64,000 nt of DNA from Clostridium yunnanense (GCF_016595795.1 NZ_JAENHN010000027.1:1-64000), one strand, 5' to 3'; shown: positions 26,418 to 35,463, counted from the first letter of the stretch. Program-made: numbers and translations. The notes: generated from the sequence alone by a model not told the origin.

Positions 26418-27284
26418 ATGTTTTGGAAAAATAAGAAAAACAAAAAGGGTGAAGAAACTTTACCAGATTGCTTTGCACGTACATATGGTGTTGAAATATT
26501 TACGGAAAATGAACCACAAATACCAGTTGACGGATTATTAAGCAAATTAAGAAGCCGTTGTGGCAATGTTAAATTAGTGGTGAATAAAGATAAATCAATA
26601 TTATTTACTTTTGAGGATCATATAGTTCAATACTCAAATGGACAAGTACCATCACAAATAGCAATAATGATAATTGACAAAAAGGTAGACATGGAAAAGC
26701 TAGAGATGTCATTTTATCAGTCTTGGGGCTGGAAGAATGCTAGAGCTACTGCTGAGAAGGCAGAGTATACAATTCTAGTTACAGATATGATGTCATCAGG
26801 TTTAGACTACACTATTAGATTAGAACTATTTCAGAAGACTTTGTATTCGTTATTAGAGACTGTACCTTGCTTAGCTATTAACTGGCACTTGACGCAACAA
26901 ATCATAGATCCAGAGAAGTATTTAGATAATATTCCAGAAAGTGAAGATTATAATTTGCTATTTGGTGCCCTCAATGTGAGATTATTCAACATTGAAGGAA
27001 CGGAGAATGAAACTTTAATGGATACTATAGGGTTAGGAGCACTGGGATTACCTGATCTACAATGTCATTTTAAAAATATTGATGTAAATAAGATTGCTAA
27101 TATACTATATACATACGGTGACTATATTTTCAAAAATGGCGATGTTATAAATGATGGTGAGACTATTGAGGGACTTACAGTTAATGATAAATGGAGATGC
27201 CAACACGAAATTTCTCTGCTTGAGCCGAAAAGAATAGTTATAGACATAAATCCTGGAGAAGAGTTCTCTGCAGGAAATAGGTAG
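26418..27284 (+). CDS. DUF4261-domain protein
   Basis: This 288-aa soluble protein follows the NADAR gene by 17 bp, with AGAGAGGG as its binding site. The central segment (IAIMIIDKKVDMEKLEMSFYQSWGWKNARA..., YTILVTDMMSSGLDYTIRLELFQK) and the C-terminal part (MDTIGLGALGLPDLQCHFKN..., DYIFKNGDVINDGETIEGL) fit the DUF4261 family, whose function is unknown. DUF4261 proteins are often found near putative immunity or toxin-related genes. The assignment is from memory of family features. Confidence 0.72.
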   Translation: MFWKNKKNKKGEETLPDCFARTYGVEIFTENEPQIPVDGLLSKLRSRCGNVKLVVNKDKSILFTFEDHIVQYSNGQVPSQIAIMIIDKKVDMEKLEMSFYQSWGWKNARATAEKAEYTILVTDMMSSGLDYTIRLELFQKTLYSLLETVPCLAINWHLTQQIIDPEKYLDNIPESEDYNLLFGALNVRLFNIEGTENETLMDTIGLGALGLPDLQCHFKNIDVNKIANILYTYGDYIFKNGDVINDGETIEGLTVNDKWRCQHEISLLEPKRIVIDINPGEEFSAGNR

Positions 27285-27321
27285 TGAACCATAAATTTAT
27301 GTTGTTTTAGGAGGATTATTT

Positions 27322-27786
27322 TTGTTTTATAAATATATCTCGTTAGATGCTTTTGAACATATTTCACTTCATGATTGTGTAATTGACGAAGGCATAGTAC
27401 TAAACGATAAAGTAAAATTAATATTTGATAGTATTAATGTTGTTTTTTCTCATCCATTAAACTATTTTAATAGGTCTAAGCGTACAGGTAAAGCTGCAAT
27501 AATTTTTGAAAAATGCACTGTACTAAAGTCTTTTTTATCTGAGGTTTCGGATGTTGATGAAGAAAAGATAATGAAGATATCTGAGGAGGAATTTAATAAG
27601 CTTGCCAAAAATATGGAAGTTCTTCGGGTAAGAATTGATACATCAATGGAAGATATGCTTCAATATAAATTTATAGGGTTGAATGATGATGGTAATGGTG
27701 TGCAATTTATATTAAAATTTGAGAAACTTATTATATGTTGGAACAGATTTGAAGGAGATACATGGTTCGCAGATTGGGATAATTGA
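27322..27786 (+). CDS. Hypothetical protein, immunity-like (154 aa)
   Basis: This protein starts at a TTG 6 nt after AGGAGG. It is unrecognised. It has an N-terminal beta-rich half (HISLHDCVIDEGIVLNDKVKLIF) and ends IICWNRFEGDTWFADWDN. The acidic, Trp-rich ending and small size resemble immunity proteins of contact-dependent toxin systems, but no toxin gene is visible in the window. It lies 37 bp after the DUF4261 gene. Confidence 0.55.
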   Translation: MFYKYISLDAFEHISLHDCVIDEGIVLNDKVKLIFDSINVVFSHPLNYFNRSKRTGKAAIIFEKCTVLKSFLSEVSDVDEEKIMKISEEEFNKLAKNMEVLRVRIDTSMEDMLQYKFIGLNDDGNGVQFILKFEKLIICWNRFEGDTWFADWDN

Positions 27787-27959
27787 TTATAATAAGAAGC
27801 TATAATTGAGATAATATTTTATACCAAAAAAAAGAGAAAGTAAAAGCTATCCTAAAACCAAAGTATGTAAGCATTCAGATGACTTTATCAATGTATGCAT
27901 AATACCTAACCGTAATGAGTTTGAAGGGTTAAAATATAACAAAAGAAGGTGCAAATTTA

Positions 27960-29588
27960 ATGTTTAAAGAAATAATAGAAATTATATTAAGAAATAATAA
28001 ATCAAAAAATATAGAGGTAAATTCTTCAGTTAACTTTAAACTAACAAGTGACATGGAAAATAACATTCTTAACGAATTACTTAGAGACAATGTGAAATTA
28101 TCAGTCATTCCAGATGCTTTTCGACTATTACTTAGTAGTAATGAAAAAACAAAGCTACAGGCTGCAGAAATTCTTAAGTATATTATTGGGAATTTAAATT
28201 CTTCCAAGCTGATTAAAGTTGAAAATTTGTTTAGGGAAAGAAGTTCCTATGATTGGCAATATAATTGGAGTAATAAGGATCCTCAAGAGTTACTTAATCC
28301 ATTAATGTTAATAGAAGAAAAGATTACAATCCTAGGGTTAAGTAGTTTTCATCCAAATGGATATTTTAGAGAGAAGGCAATACTAGCTCTTTCAGGTATG
28401 GAAACAGGACAAGAAATACCATATATCTTAATTAGGCTTAATGACTGGGTTAGAGAGGTTAGAAGTACTTCGAAGAAAGTGCTATCGAGATATATAACTC
28501 CAAAATACGCTATGGATTTTGTAAATAACCTACCTTTAGTATTGAGATTAAGAGAGTGTTCAAGAGATGAGCATACTCAAATTATAGATAAAATTATCTC
28601 AATAATATCAAGCAAGGAAGGCTCTGAAAATTTAATAAAAGGCCTACAATCCACTGATCCAAAGGTGAGACTAGCGTGTTATAAAGTTTTACTTGAGACA
28701 AAAGTCATAGATACTAGAATTATAATGAGTCATTTAATAAAAGATAATGATCCTTATAATAGATTGTATGTATTTAGAAGGATACAGCATGAGTTGAGAA
28801 GTGAGGAGTTTACTGATATTTTACAGCTATTAATTAATGATAAGTTTGCACAAATAAGAGTTTTGGCTCTTGAGTCACTATATGCATATATTCCTGAAGA
28901 TACCTTAGAAATTTTAGAAAAAAGCTTATTTGACAAGAATAAGTCAGTGCGTGACACATCTCGATATTTACTCTCAAAGCACAAAAAGTACGATTTTGCA
29001 GCTATATATCGAGAAGCTATTTACAATGATGAAAGCTTGTATTCTAGTATTTGTGGACTTGGGGAGACTGGTGATGTACAGGATTCGGAGATTGTCATTA
29101 AATTTATACACTCTAATAGTATTAAGATAGTTAAGGCCTCGATTACAGCACTTGCAAGACTAAATATACAAGGATATAAAGACAAATTAATTTTACTACT
29201 GAATGATAATAGAGTAGGAATATCAAAACTTGCTAAAAAACTAGTACAAAAAGAGATTAATAATAGTGATGCAGATACTTTATATGAGATTTATAAACAA
29301 GCTAAATATGACCATATGAAAATTAATGCTATTAGTCTTTTATGCTTATTAAGTAAATGGAATTCTATAAGATATATCATAGAATTTTGTTCAGATGAAA
29401 ATAAAACTATTTCAACACTTGGGCAAAGTGAACTTGAGAGTTGGAGACTAGCATACAATAATTCTTTTACAGCACCTACCAAATACCAGATAGAAGAGAT
29501 AAGGAAATTATTAGAGTATTTTGGTGAGGCTATTAAAGATAGTGATAAAAGGTTTATTGAATTTCGTATTAGGGATTTTGAAAGGTAG
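27960..29588 (+). CDS. HEAT-repeat protein (542 aa)
   Basis: This is a long alpha-helical protein made of HEAT-like repeats of about 30-40 residues (for example HPNGYFREKAILALSGMETG, WVREVRSTSKKVLSRY, DPKVRLACYKVLLE, FAQIRVLALESLYAY and NKSVRDTSRYLLSK), spanning roughly residues 40-500. It has no catalytic motif, signal peptide or membrane segment, so it is probably a cytosolic scaffold. AGAAGGTGC lies before the ATG. It follows the immunity-like gene by 173 bp and may belong to the same accessory run. Confidence 0.75.
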   Translation: MFKEIIEIILRNNKSKNIEVNSSVNFKLTSDMENNILNELLRDNVKLSVIPDAFRLLLSSNEKTKLQAAEILKYIIGNLNSSKLIKVENLFRERSSYDWQYNWSNKDPQELLNPLMLIEEKITILGLSSFHPNGYFREKAILALSGMETGQEIPYILIRLNDWVREVRSTSKKVLSRYITPKYAMDFVNNLPLVLRLRECSRDEHTQIIDKIISIISSKEGSENLIKGLQSTDPKVRLACYKVLLETKVIDTRIIMSHLIKDNDPYNRLYVFRRIQHELRSEEFTDILQLLINDKFAQIRVLALESLYAYIPEDTLEILEKSLFDKNKSVRDTSRYLLSKHKKYDFAAIYREAIYNDESLYSSICGLGETGDVQDSEIVIKFIHSNSIKIVKASITALARLNIQGYKDKLILLLNDNRVGISKLAKKLVQKEINNSDADTLYEIYKQAKYDHMKINAISLLCLLSKWNSIRYIIEFCSDENKTISTLGQSELESWRLAYNNSFTAPTKYQIEEIRKLLEYFGEAIKDSDKRFIEFRIRDFER

Positions 29589-29677
29589 AGTATAAACTAT
29601 ATGAAAGTAAGAGAGCCGCTATATGGATATTTTGAAAAAATATTATTAAAGAATAGATAATTTAAGGAAGTGAATTT

Positions 29678-30370
29678 ATGCGTAGATTTTTATTAAGCAA
29701 TACACTTAATACCCGTGATTTAGGTGGGTATCCAATAGATAATGGAAGGGCAACAGCATATAAGACTTTTATTCGTAGTGATGTGCCACATAAGCTATCT
29801 GAAGAGGATATACAACTGCTATTATCAAACAATATAACAACAATTGTTGATCTAAGAAGTGATGAGGAGACTGAAAACAAACCTTGTGCTTTGAAAGATC
29901 ATAATGATTTTGAATATTATCATTCAAAAATCTATGGAGATGGATATTTACCTGCAAGTGTTGAAGAAGTTCCTCTTTCGTATTTTGAAATCGTGGACGA
30001 GCAAAAGACTATATTAAATACCCTAAGAATATTTTCAAAAGCTAAAGGTGGAGTTCTATATCATTGCACTGCTGGCAAAGACAGAACAGGTGTAATTTCA
30101 GCGTTATTACTTCTCTTAGCAGGCGTTTCCAAAACAGATATTTTGGTTGATTATCAGATCTCGCAAGTATACTTAAACTCTATGTTACAGCAGTATTGTA
30201 AAACCAATAGGAATGTAGATATAAATATCATCACTCCTAAAATGGAGCACATGGAAAAGTTTTTGGACATGTTCTTTGATAAATATAATTCAGTTGAGGA
30301 GTATTTTTCGAAGATTGGTTTAGAGGATAGTGAGGTAATGAAGTTAAAAGAAAAGTTAGTTGGGGTTTAA
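29678..30370 (+). CDS. Protein-tyrosine phosphatase (Y_phosphatase3 family)
   Basis: This 230-aa protein contains the PTP signature HCTAGKDRTG with catalytic C130 and the P-loop Arg. The N-terminal RDLGGYPIDNGR and IVDLRSDEE motifs are typical of the bacterial tyrosine/serine (dual or lipid-specific) phosphatase family. It is soluble, with no signal peptide. AAGGAAGTG lies before the ATG. It is the fifth gene in a same-strand run. The natural substrate is unknown; close families dephosphorylate proteins or phosphoinositides. Confidence 0.87.
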   Translation: MRRFLLSNTLNTRDLGGYPIDNGRATAYKTFIRSDVPHKLSEEDIQLLLSNNITTIVDLRSDEETENKPCALKDHNDFEYYHSKIYGDGYLPASVEEVPLSYFEIVDEQKTILNTLRIFSKAKGGVLYHCTAGKDRTGVISALLLLLAGVSKTDILVDYQISQVYLNSMLQQYCKTNRNVDINIITPKMEHMEKFLDMFFDKYNSVEEYFSKIGLEDSEVMKLKEKLVGV

Positions 30371-30419
30371 TATAGTAAGATTAATGATAAATTAAATCAG
30401 ATCAAAAGGGGCAATGTAT

Positions 30420-30800
30420 ATGGATATTAAGAAAAGAGTATTGAATTTTTGGGAAACTGTCATTGAACAAAATCCTACAAAGATTCAAACTTATTTTCAG
30501 TCAAATGCAATAATTAATTGGCATAATACTAACGAAAGTTTTACTCCTGAAGAATACATAATTGCAAATTGTGAATACCCAGGCAAATGGTGTGGAGAGG
30601 TAGAGAGAATTGAAATAATAGATGATTTAGTTATCTCAGTTACAAGAGTGTGGCTTGCAGATAAAAGTGTATCGGTTCACGCAACTTCATTTTTTAAGTT
30701 TAGTGGAGAAAAGATAGTGAGTCTAGATGAATATTGGGGTGATGATGGCGCTGCTCCTCAGTGGAGACAAGATAAGAAAATTGGGAAAGCTATAAAATAA
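30420..30800 (+). CDS. NTF2/SnoaL-like protein (126 aa)
   Basis: This small protein of the NTF2-like cone fold has an N-terminal helix (VLNFWETVIEQNPTKIQTYF), SNAIINWHNTNESFTPEEYI, then alternating strands (VERIEIIDDLVISVTRVW, VHATSFFKFSGEKIVSLDEYWGDDG). These are the usual features of SnoaL-like proteins, which bind or turn over small hydrophobic molecules. I chose the ATG at 30420, 8 nt after AAAGGGG; an ATG two codons earlier is too close to that site. Confidence 0.75.
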   Translation: MDIKKRVLNFWETVIEQNPTKIQTYFQSNAIINWHNTNESFTPEEYIIANCEYPGKWCGEVERIEIIDDLVISVTRVWLADKSVSVHATSFFKFSGEKIVSLDEYWGDDGAAPQWRQDKKIGKAIK

Positions 30801-30899
30801 TTAAAGCTTGCTTTATAAAAGAAGGCAATGTTTAGATTGGTTCATTATAATGATAAGAGTTGATGAGGATTTAAATATAGTGTAAAAAAGGTGTTAATT

Positions 30900-31268
30900 A
30901 TGGATAGTAATAAAAAAATAATCAATCTTTATGTAGATGATTTAAGAGATTGCCCACTCGGGTTTATTATAGCTAGAACTATTGAAGAAGCTATATATTA
31001 CCTAGAAAATTATGAGGTTAATATTCTTTCATTAGATCATGACATGGGTGAAGATAATCAAGGCAATCTTAGAAAAAGTGGATATGAATTAGTGAAATAT
31101 TTTTGCGAAAATGGCTTGAGAGCAAATAAGATATACCTTCATACAGATAATGCTGTTGGAAGAGAAAATATGTATCATACATTAATTGGTGCTCAGAGAA
31201 GAGGGTTTATTGATTCTAGTATTGAAATATTTCATTATCCTATAACTGAAAATAAATATACTATATAG
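30900..31268 (+). CDS. cREC-type receiver-like protein
   Basis: This 122-aa protein looks like a single-domain receiver variant: LYVDDLRDCPLGFIIART near the start, YEVNILSLDHDMGED with the DHD cluster near 49-55, and KIYLHTDNAVGRENM near 78. This pattern matches the 'cyclic-phosphate processing receiver' family (cREC), which lacks standard phosphotransfer surroundings and is proposed to act on cyclic phosphate ends. AAAAAGG precedes the ATG at 30900. No histidine kinase is adjacent. The family function is a prediction, not established. Confidence 0.72.
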   Translation: MDSNKKIINLYVDDLRDCPLGFIIARTIEEAIYYLENYEVNILSLDHDMGEDNQGNLRKSGYELVKYFCENGLRANKIYLHTDNAVGRENMYHTLIGAQRRGFIDSSIEIFHYPITENKYTI

Positions 31269-31460
31269 CGAAAGAATTGATTTTTTTCAAACTTAATGTT
31301 GAGTTGTAGCTTTACGATATTCATTATTGTAATTTACCACAATCGCTTCTTTTATGTCTGTACCCTTAATAGAAAATATTTTTGTTCCAAGTTTTTGCAG
31401 GAATTTTATTTATTAATTAAACGAGCTTTTATATAAAAGCTCTAACACTAACAAAACAAA

Positions 31461-31505
31461 AAAAGGAAAATCAAATTCAAGTAAATTTGATTCTCCTTTT
31501 TTTAG
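31461..31505. terminator. Bidirectional terminator
   Basis: AAAAGGAAAATCAAATT and AATTTGATTCTCCTTTT form a long stem with a short loop and T-rich flank on both strands. It ends the MATE gene (minus) and possibly the upstream plus-strand run. Confidence 0.85.
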
Positions 31506-31508
31506 TTG

Positions 31509-32876
31509 CTAAATTGGTTTTGTAAATCCAGGTACCGATGTAAGCAGATGTTTATAATTCTTTAAGAAAAGAATAATTATTATGAAAGCACTTAAAAGAT
31601 CTGCTATTGATTGTGACAGCCAAAGCCCAGAGGTTCCCATAAGTTTTGGTAAGAAATACAGCACTACTGGAAATATGATACATTGTCTTGAAAGTAGAAA
31701 CATAATAGCAGTCTTAACTTTTCTAGTGACCATGAAAAGTCCTCCAGAAATTATACATATTGATGATAGTGGTATAAGCATAGAATATAGTTTTATTCCT
31801 TTAGTAGTTATATCCATGAAAGTAGGATCTTTTGTAAATAGTTTAATAAAGAAAACTGGGAAAATCTCAATAAATATGGTTCCAATTAATAAAATAATAA
31901 AGCTGTAGACTATTGATAAAATAAATGTTTTAAATGCTCTGTCATATTGGCCTTTAGCATAGTTATAACCAACTATAGTTTGGTTTGCTTGACCTATTCC
32001 GTTAGCTAGCATCAATGGAAAAGATATCACAGATGAAATTACAGCCATTGCCCCAATATACATTTGTCCTCCATAAAGATTCAATGAGTAATTGCTAAAA
32101 ATTTGTGATAAACTTACGGCCATCTGATTAAGGAATGGAACAGCTCCTATCAAAATCATTGGTTTAATAATAGAAAGTTTAGGTATCAGTTCATTTTTTG
32201 AAAAATGAAGAGAAGACTTTCCTTTAGTAAAATAGAAGAACCCAATGATTACTGTGATAAATTGAGATATAACAGTGGCTGTTGCAGCTCCTTTTATTCC
32301 AAAGTTCAAGATGTTTATAAAAATTACATCCAAGAAAATATTAAGTATACATCCCATAACAGTAAGTATTGCTGCAAACTTTGGGTTTCCTTCAGCACGA
32401 ATTAAATTTGGAAATAAAAAGTTTTGAATGCTGAAAATAGAACCTATTATAATGATATTTATAAAATCTTTGGCATAAGGTAAAGCTTCACCACTTATCC
32501 TAAAAAACTGTAATATTGGATTTTGAAAAAGGAAATATAAAACTGTGAATAAAACTCCTATGATAAAAGACATAGTAATAGCGTTATTTAACATAGCATT
32601 TGCTTGTTCTTTATTGCCTTGTCCTAAACTAATAGATATATTTGTGGCTGCTCCAACTGCAATTAAAGCTGAAAGGGACAATAAAATAGTAGTTATTGGG
32701 ATAGTCATTCCAATCCCAACTAAGGCTATTGGACCTATTCCAGAAATATTACCAATAAAAATACGATCAATTATTATATACATTGAAGATATAATCAAGC
32801 TTAACACTGATGGGATTGAGTATTTTAAAAGTAATTTATTAATTGGTAAACTATCAAGTTCGTTTAATCGGTTCAT
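31509..32876 (-). CDS. MATE-family multidrug efflux transporter
   Basis: This 455-aa protein has 12 predicted membrane helices in two six-helix halves. The N-terminal half shows LPINKLLLKYSIPSVLSLIIS, IDRIFIGNISG and VGIGMTIPI. The second half repeats the plan (IGAVPFLNQMAVSLSQIFSN). This is the MATE (MatE) fold, exporting cationic drugs or metabolites with Na+ or H+. AAGGAGC precedes the ATG. An Rrf2-type regulator gene lies just upstream on the same strand, and both promoter regions share a motif, so MATE expression is probably controlled by it. Confidence 0.88.
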   Translation of the reverse strand: MNRLNELDSLPINKLLLKYSIPSVLSLIISSMYIIIDRIFIGNISGIGPIALVGIGMTIPITTILLSLSALIAVGAATNISISLGQGNKEQANAMLNNAITMSFIIGVLFTVLYFLFQNPILQFFRISGEALPYAKDFINIIIIGSIFSIQNFLFPNLIRAEGNPKFAAILTVMGCILNIFLDVIFINILNFGIKGAATATVISQFITVIIGFFYFTKGKSSLHFSKNELIPKLSIIKPMILIGAVPFLNQMAVSLSQIFSNYSLNLYGGQMYIGAMAVISSVISFPLMLANGIGQANQTIVGYNYAKGQYDRAFKTFILSIVYSFIILLIGTIFIEIFPVFFIKLFTKDPTFMDITTKGIKLYSMLIPLSSICIISGGLFMVTRKVKTAIMFLLSRQCIIFPVVLYFLPKLMGTSGLWLSQSIADLLSAFIIIILFLKNYKHLLTSVPGFTKPI

Positions 32877-32898
32877 ATGAAAGCTCCTTTAAGTACAT

Positions 32899-32932
32899 TA
32901 GAGATACTCTATATCTCTTATTTATATAAAAC
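32899..32932 (-). promoter_or_regulatory. Putative Rrf2 operator / promoter of the MATE gene
   Basis: AGAGATA and TATCTCT form an inverted repeat around CTCTA. The segment ATCTCTTATTTATATAAA overlaps it. The core ATCTCTTA...ATATAA recurs upstream of the Rrf2 gene (33491-33512). Confidence 0.45.
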
Positions 32933-33063
32933 AAATGTTAAATATTTTTTATGAATAAGGGATAAACAATTTCTCTTAGCTAAAATAAAAAATATTATGG
33001 ATATATTAAAGATATTTTATATCTTCAATTGTTGCAGAATAAATACTAAACAACAGTTTAATA

Positions 33064-33453
33064 TTATTCCTTATGTACTAAATTATATAATTTCTTACTC
33101 TTCAAAAAGTGTTCCATGTTACTTTCTGCTTCGGACATAACTTGTTGAATAGGGCATTTAGGCTCATTGTGGACACCACATTCAAATAATGCTGAAGTTC
33201 CTTCGATAGCAATAATAACATCATAGAAGGATATTTCCTCAGCTTTTTTACGTAGAATATATCCACCATTTACTCCTGATACAGACTCTATGATTCCTGC
33301 TTTTACAAGTTGAGTCATTATTTTTGAAAGGTAGGTTACAGATACATTAAAATGTTCGGCCAAAGTATATTTGCTCAAATTTTCCTTTGGAGATTGTTGA
33401 ATCATAAATACTATAGTATGTAATGCATAATCAGTAGCTTTTGTATATTTCAT
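33064..33453 (-). CDS. Rrf2-family transcriptional regulator
   Basis: This protein is about 129 aa. The winged helix-turn-helix is typical of Rrf2: MKYTKATDYALHTIVFM, YTLAEHFNVSVTYLSKIM, LVKAGIIESVSGVNGGYIL. The ligand region has only two Cys (CGVHNEPKC), short of the three-Cys set used for iron-sulfur binding by IscR/NsrR, so it is more like the non-cluster, ligand-sensing members. I start at MKYTKA (33453), the family's usual N-terminus; the frame opens four codons earlier. Confidence 0.83.
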   Translation of the reverse strand: MKYTKATDYALHTIVFMIQQSPKENLSKYTLAEHFNVSVTYLSKIMTQLVKAGIIESVSGVNGGYILRKKAEEISFYDVIIAIEGTSALFECGVHNEPKCPIQQVMSEAESNMEHFLKSKKLYNLVHKE

Positions 33454-33490
33454 TAAGATACACATCCTTCGAAGATATTGTGGACTCTAA

Positions 33491-33512
33491 TTATCTCTTA
33501 ATATATAAGAAA
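33491..33512 (-). promoter_or_regulatory. Putative Rrf2 autoregulatory site
   Basis: TTATCTCTTAATATATAAGA shares the ATCTCTTA...ATATAA core with the site upstream of the MATE gene and lies about 40 bp upstream of the Rrf2 start. Confidence 0.42.
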
Positions 33513-33557
33513 ACTTTCTAACTGTCAATACAATATGTTTTTTTTATTCTATCAGCT

Positions 33558-33800
33558 TATGTATTAAATAAATGTTGGTAGTTTATAACTTGTCCACTTA
33601 TATGGCTTGTCCTCTTATATAGCTGTAACAACATTTATTTAATATATAATACAAGGCTTCTTTATAGTTATATCTAATGAACACCTTCAGCGCAATTTTC
33701 TGCAAACGTTCAATTAAAGTAAGACTATAGACAACTTTTTCTTACCTAGAAATCAAATACAATTGCATTTTAAGTTAATAATGGCTAAGATAGATAATTA
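33558..33800. repeat. Family D repeat (D2)
   Basis: Arms GTATTAAATAAATGTTG and CAACATTTATTTAATA are identical to D1. Between them are GTAGTTTATAACTTGTCC and an extra CTTATATGGCTTGTCCT segment. The tail shares short blocks with D1. It has the same orientation as D1. Confidence 0.65.
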
Positions 33801-33993
33801 ATATAAGAAACAATCTTGATCATCAACACTACTCTTTATATAAACCTTATTAAAAAAGTTAATGGTGGGAAAATATTAATTAAATGGATGAAAGTCACTT
33901 TGAGTTTGGATTCAAAATCCTCATATCCCCCTTGAAAACCAATTCCCATAGAACTATAATTTCCCCATATTAAATCACAAGGGAGGTTTTTAT

Positions 33994-34155
33994 ATGGACC
34001 AGCAATATCTAGAAAAGCTTAAGCCTATGGAATATGCAAATATGCAAGGCGAACAAGTTAGCCGTTTGAGAGAAGTAGAACTAAAATTTAACGAAGAATT
34101 TGGGACTGATTTCTATTTCATGGTTATGGAAAAGGAAGAGAAGTTTAAAAGCTAA
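33994..34155 (+). CDS. Small acidic hypothetical protein (53 aa)
   Basis: The ATG at 33994 lies 8 nt after GGGAGG. The 53-aa frame starts MDQQYLEKLKPMEYANMQGE and ends MEKEEKFKS just before a terminator hairpin. It is helical and charged, with a possible coiled segment (VSRLREVELKFNEEF). It lacks Cys and membrane segments. A strong binding site plus an immediate terminator make it a convincing monocistronic small gene. Function unknown. Confidence 0.75.
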   Translation: MDQQYLEKLKPMEYANMQGEQVSRLREVELKFNEEFGTDFYFMVMEKEEKFKS

Positions 34156-34182
34156 AAGACACTTAGGTGTCTTTTTTTATTG
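34154..34182 (+). terminator. Terminator of the small acidic protein gene
   Basis: AAAAGACACTTAGGTGTCTTTTTTT forms an intrinsic terminator directly overlapping the stop codon region. The same hairpin core GACACTTAGGTGTC follows the ITPase gene at 35340. Confidence 0.88.
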
Positions 34183-34273
34183 AAAAAAAGTTAAATAACA
34201 TTTAACTATTGACTAGTCTTAGGTTTAAATTTTCCTAGGCAATTTCAATATGATTAACAAACAGTAATTTATG

Positions 34274-34301
34274 AAAAAAGATCAATAAAGGTCTTTTTTT
34301 G
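34274..34301 (+). terminator. Short terminator-like hairpin
   Basis: AAAAAAGATC and GGTCTTTTTTT around AATAAA give a short stem with a T run. It lies in the gap before the membrane protein gene at 34370 and may end a short transcript. Confidence 0.5.
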
Positions 34302-34369
34302 CAAGTCTTTTTGTTATATATTGGATATACAGTGATAATATTAAGGTTTATCCATTAAGAGGTGATATA

Positions 34370-34642
34370 GTGAACAGTAGCATGATTTTTATTATATTTT
34401 GCATAGTTTTGGCTTCTGGGGTAGATCTGATTATTAAATTAATTAAAAAGATTTATAAGAAGAATTATAAAAAAATATATCTATATATAGCAATGACAGT
34501 GCTACATGTGGCCTTCTTGTATTATGGTGGAAGCTACATATTTTTAAATGAAAAGAAGGATATATCTATATGGGTGGATCTAGTTCTGTTAATCTGTGTA
34601 ATTATAAGAATTTTAACATTTAAAACAGATTTGATTGAATAA
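34370..34642 (+). CDS. Small membrane protein (90 aa, three helices)
   Basis: This protein starts at a GTG 5 nt after AGAGGTG. Helices: MIFIIFCIVLASGVDLIIKLI, IYLYIAMTVLHVAFLYYGGSY and IWVDLVLLICVIIRILTF, with a Lys-rich loop between the first two. The family is not recognised. It is monocistronic. The ITPase gene starts 117 bp downstream and could share the transcript. Confidence 0.6.
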   Translation: MNSSMIFIIFCIVLASGVDLIIKLIKKIYKKNYKKIYLYIAMTVLHVAFLYYGGSYIFLNEKKDISIWVDLVLLICVIIRILTFKTDLIE

Positions 34643-34759
34643 AATATTTTTAAAGCAATTAAATATAAAGTATATTTATGTCTAGCCAACAAGAAAGGAC
34701 AACTAAAGCCACGGAAGTTTTGAGTAAGGCTATAAAATACATATAAAAGGAGTATATAA

Positions 34760-35332
34760 GTGGATAATACATTAATTTATGTTACAGGGAACAGTGTTAA
34801 ATTTGATGTTGCTCGAAAGACATTTGCTAATACAGAAATAAATGTCATGCAAATGAAGATGGATACCCCGGAAATTCAGAGTAAAAGCGTACAAGAAGTG
34901 GCAATGTACTCAGCCCGCTGGGCAAGTAAAGAAATAAATAAACCAGTTATCGTAACAGATTGTGGTTTTTATATAGAGGCTTTAAACGGTTTTCCAGGGC
35001 CTTTCATCAAGTATGCGAATGAATGGTTCTCAGCTGATGATTTTGTTAATTTAGTAAAAGATAAGAATGATAGAACTATAATTATTCAAGATTGCTTAGC
35101 ATATTGTCATCCAGAATTAGATCCAATGGTTTTCACTGGAACATATCGTGGAAGATTAGCAAATGTGGCAAGTTACAATCCTGGTACTTCAATAGAAAAA
35201 GTTTTTATTCCTGAAGGGTTTGATGTTCCTATTTCTGATATACCTGAAGAAGCGATGATTTCATATTGGAGTAATGGTGAGATAATGAGTAAGTTTAAAA
35301 AGTACATTTTGGAAAATATAAGAGGCTTATAA
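34760..35332 (+). CDS. Non-canonical purine NTP pyrophosphatase (RdgB/HAM1 family)
   Basis: This 190-aa protein starts at a GTG after AAAAGGAG. TGNSVKFDVARK at the N-terminus, VTDCGFYIEALNGFPGPFIKYANE near 70-93 and the catalytic-loop acids identify the ITPase fold. The enzyme hydrolyses ITP, XTP or dITP to the monophosphate and so keeps damaged purines out of nucleic acids. The C-terminal half is more divergent than in housekeeping RdgB (for example SIEKVFIPEGFDVPISDIPEE, where EGF-type motifs vary), so it may be a second, specialised copy. Confidence 0.86.
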   Translation: MDNTLIYVTGNSVKFDVARKTFANTEINVMQMKMDTPEIQSKSVQEVAMYSARWASKEINKPVIVTDCGFYIEALNGFPGPFIKYANEWFSADDFVNLVKDKNDRTIIIQDCLAYCHPELDPMVFTGTYRGRLANVASYNPGTSIEKVFIPEGFDVPISDIPEEAMISYWSNGEIMSKFKKYILENIRGL

Positions 35333-35337
35333 AAACT

Positions 35338-35363
35338 AGCAAGACACTTAGGTGTCTTTTTTT
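35338..35363 (+). terminator. Terminator of the ITPase gene
   Basis: AGACACTTAGGTGTCTTTTTTT lies 6 nt after the stop and repeats the hairpin core seen at 34154-34182. Confidence 0.85.
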
Positions 35364-35463
35364 ACTGTACAAGAAAATATGAATTTCTAACGATAGATAA
35401 ACCTAGTAATTTCAAACATTTAAAATGAATTTTTAGGTCGTATAGTAAAAACGAAACTTATTT

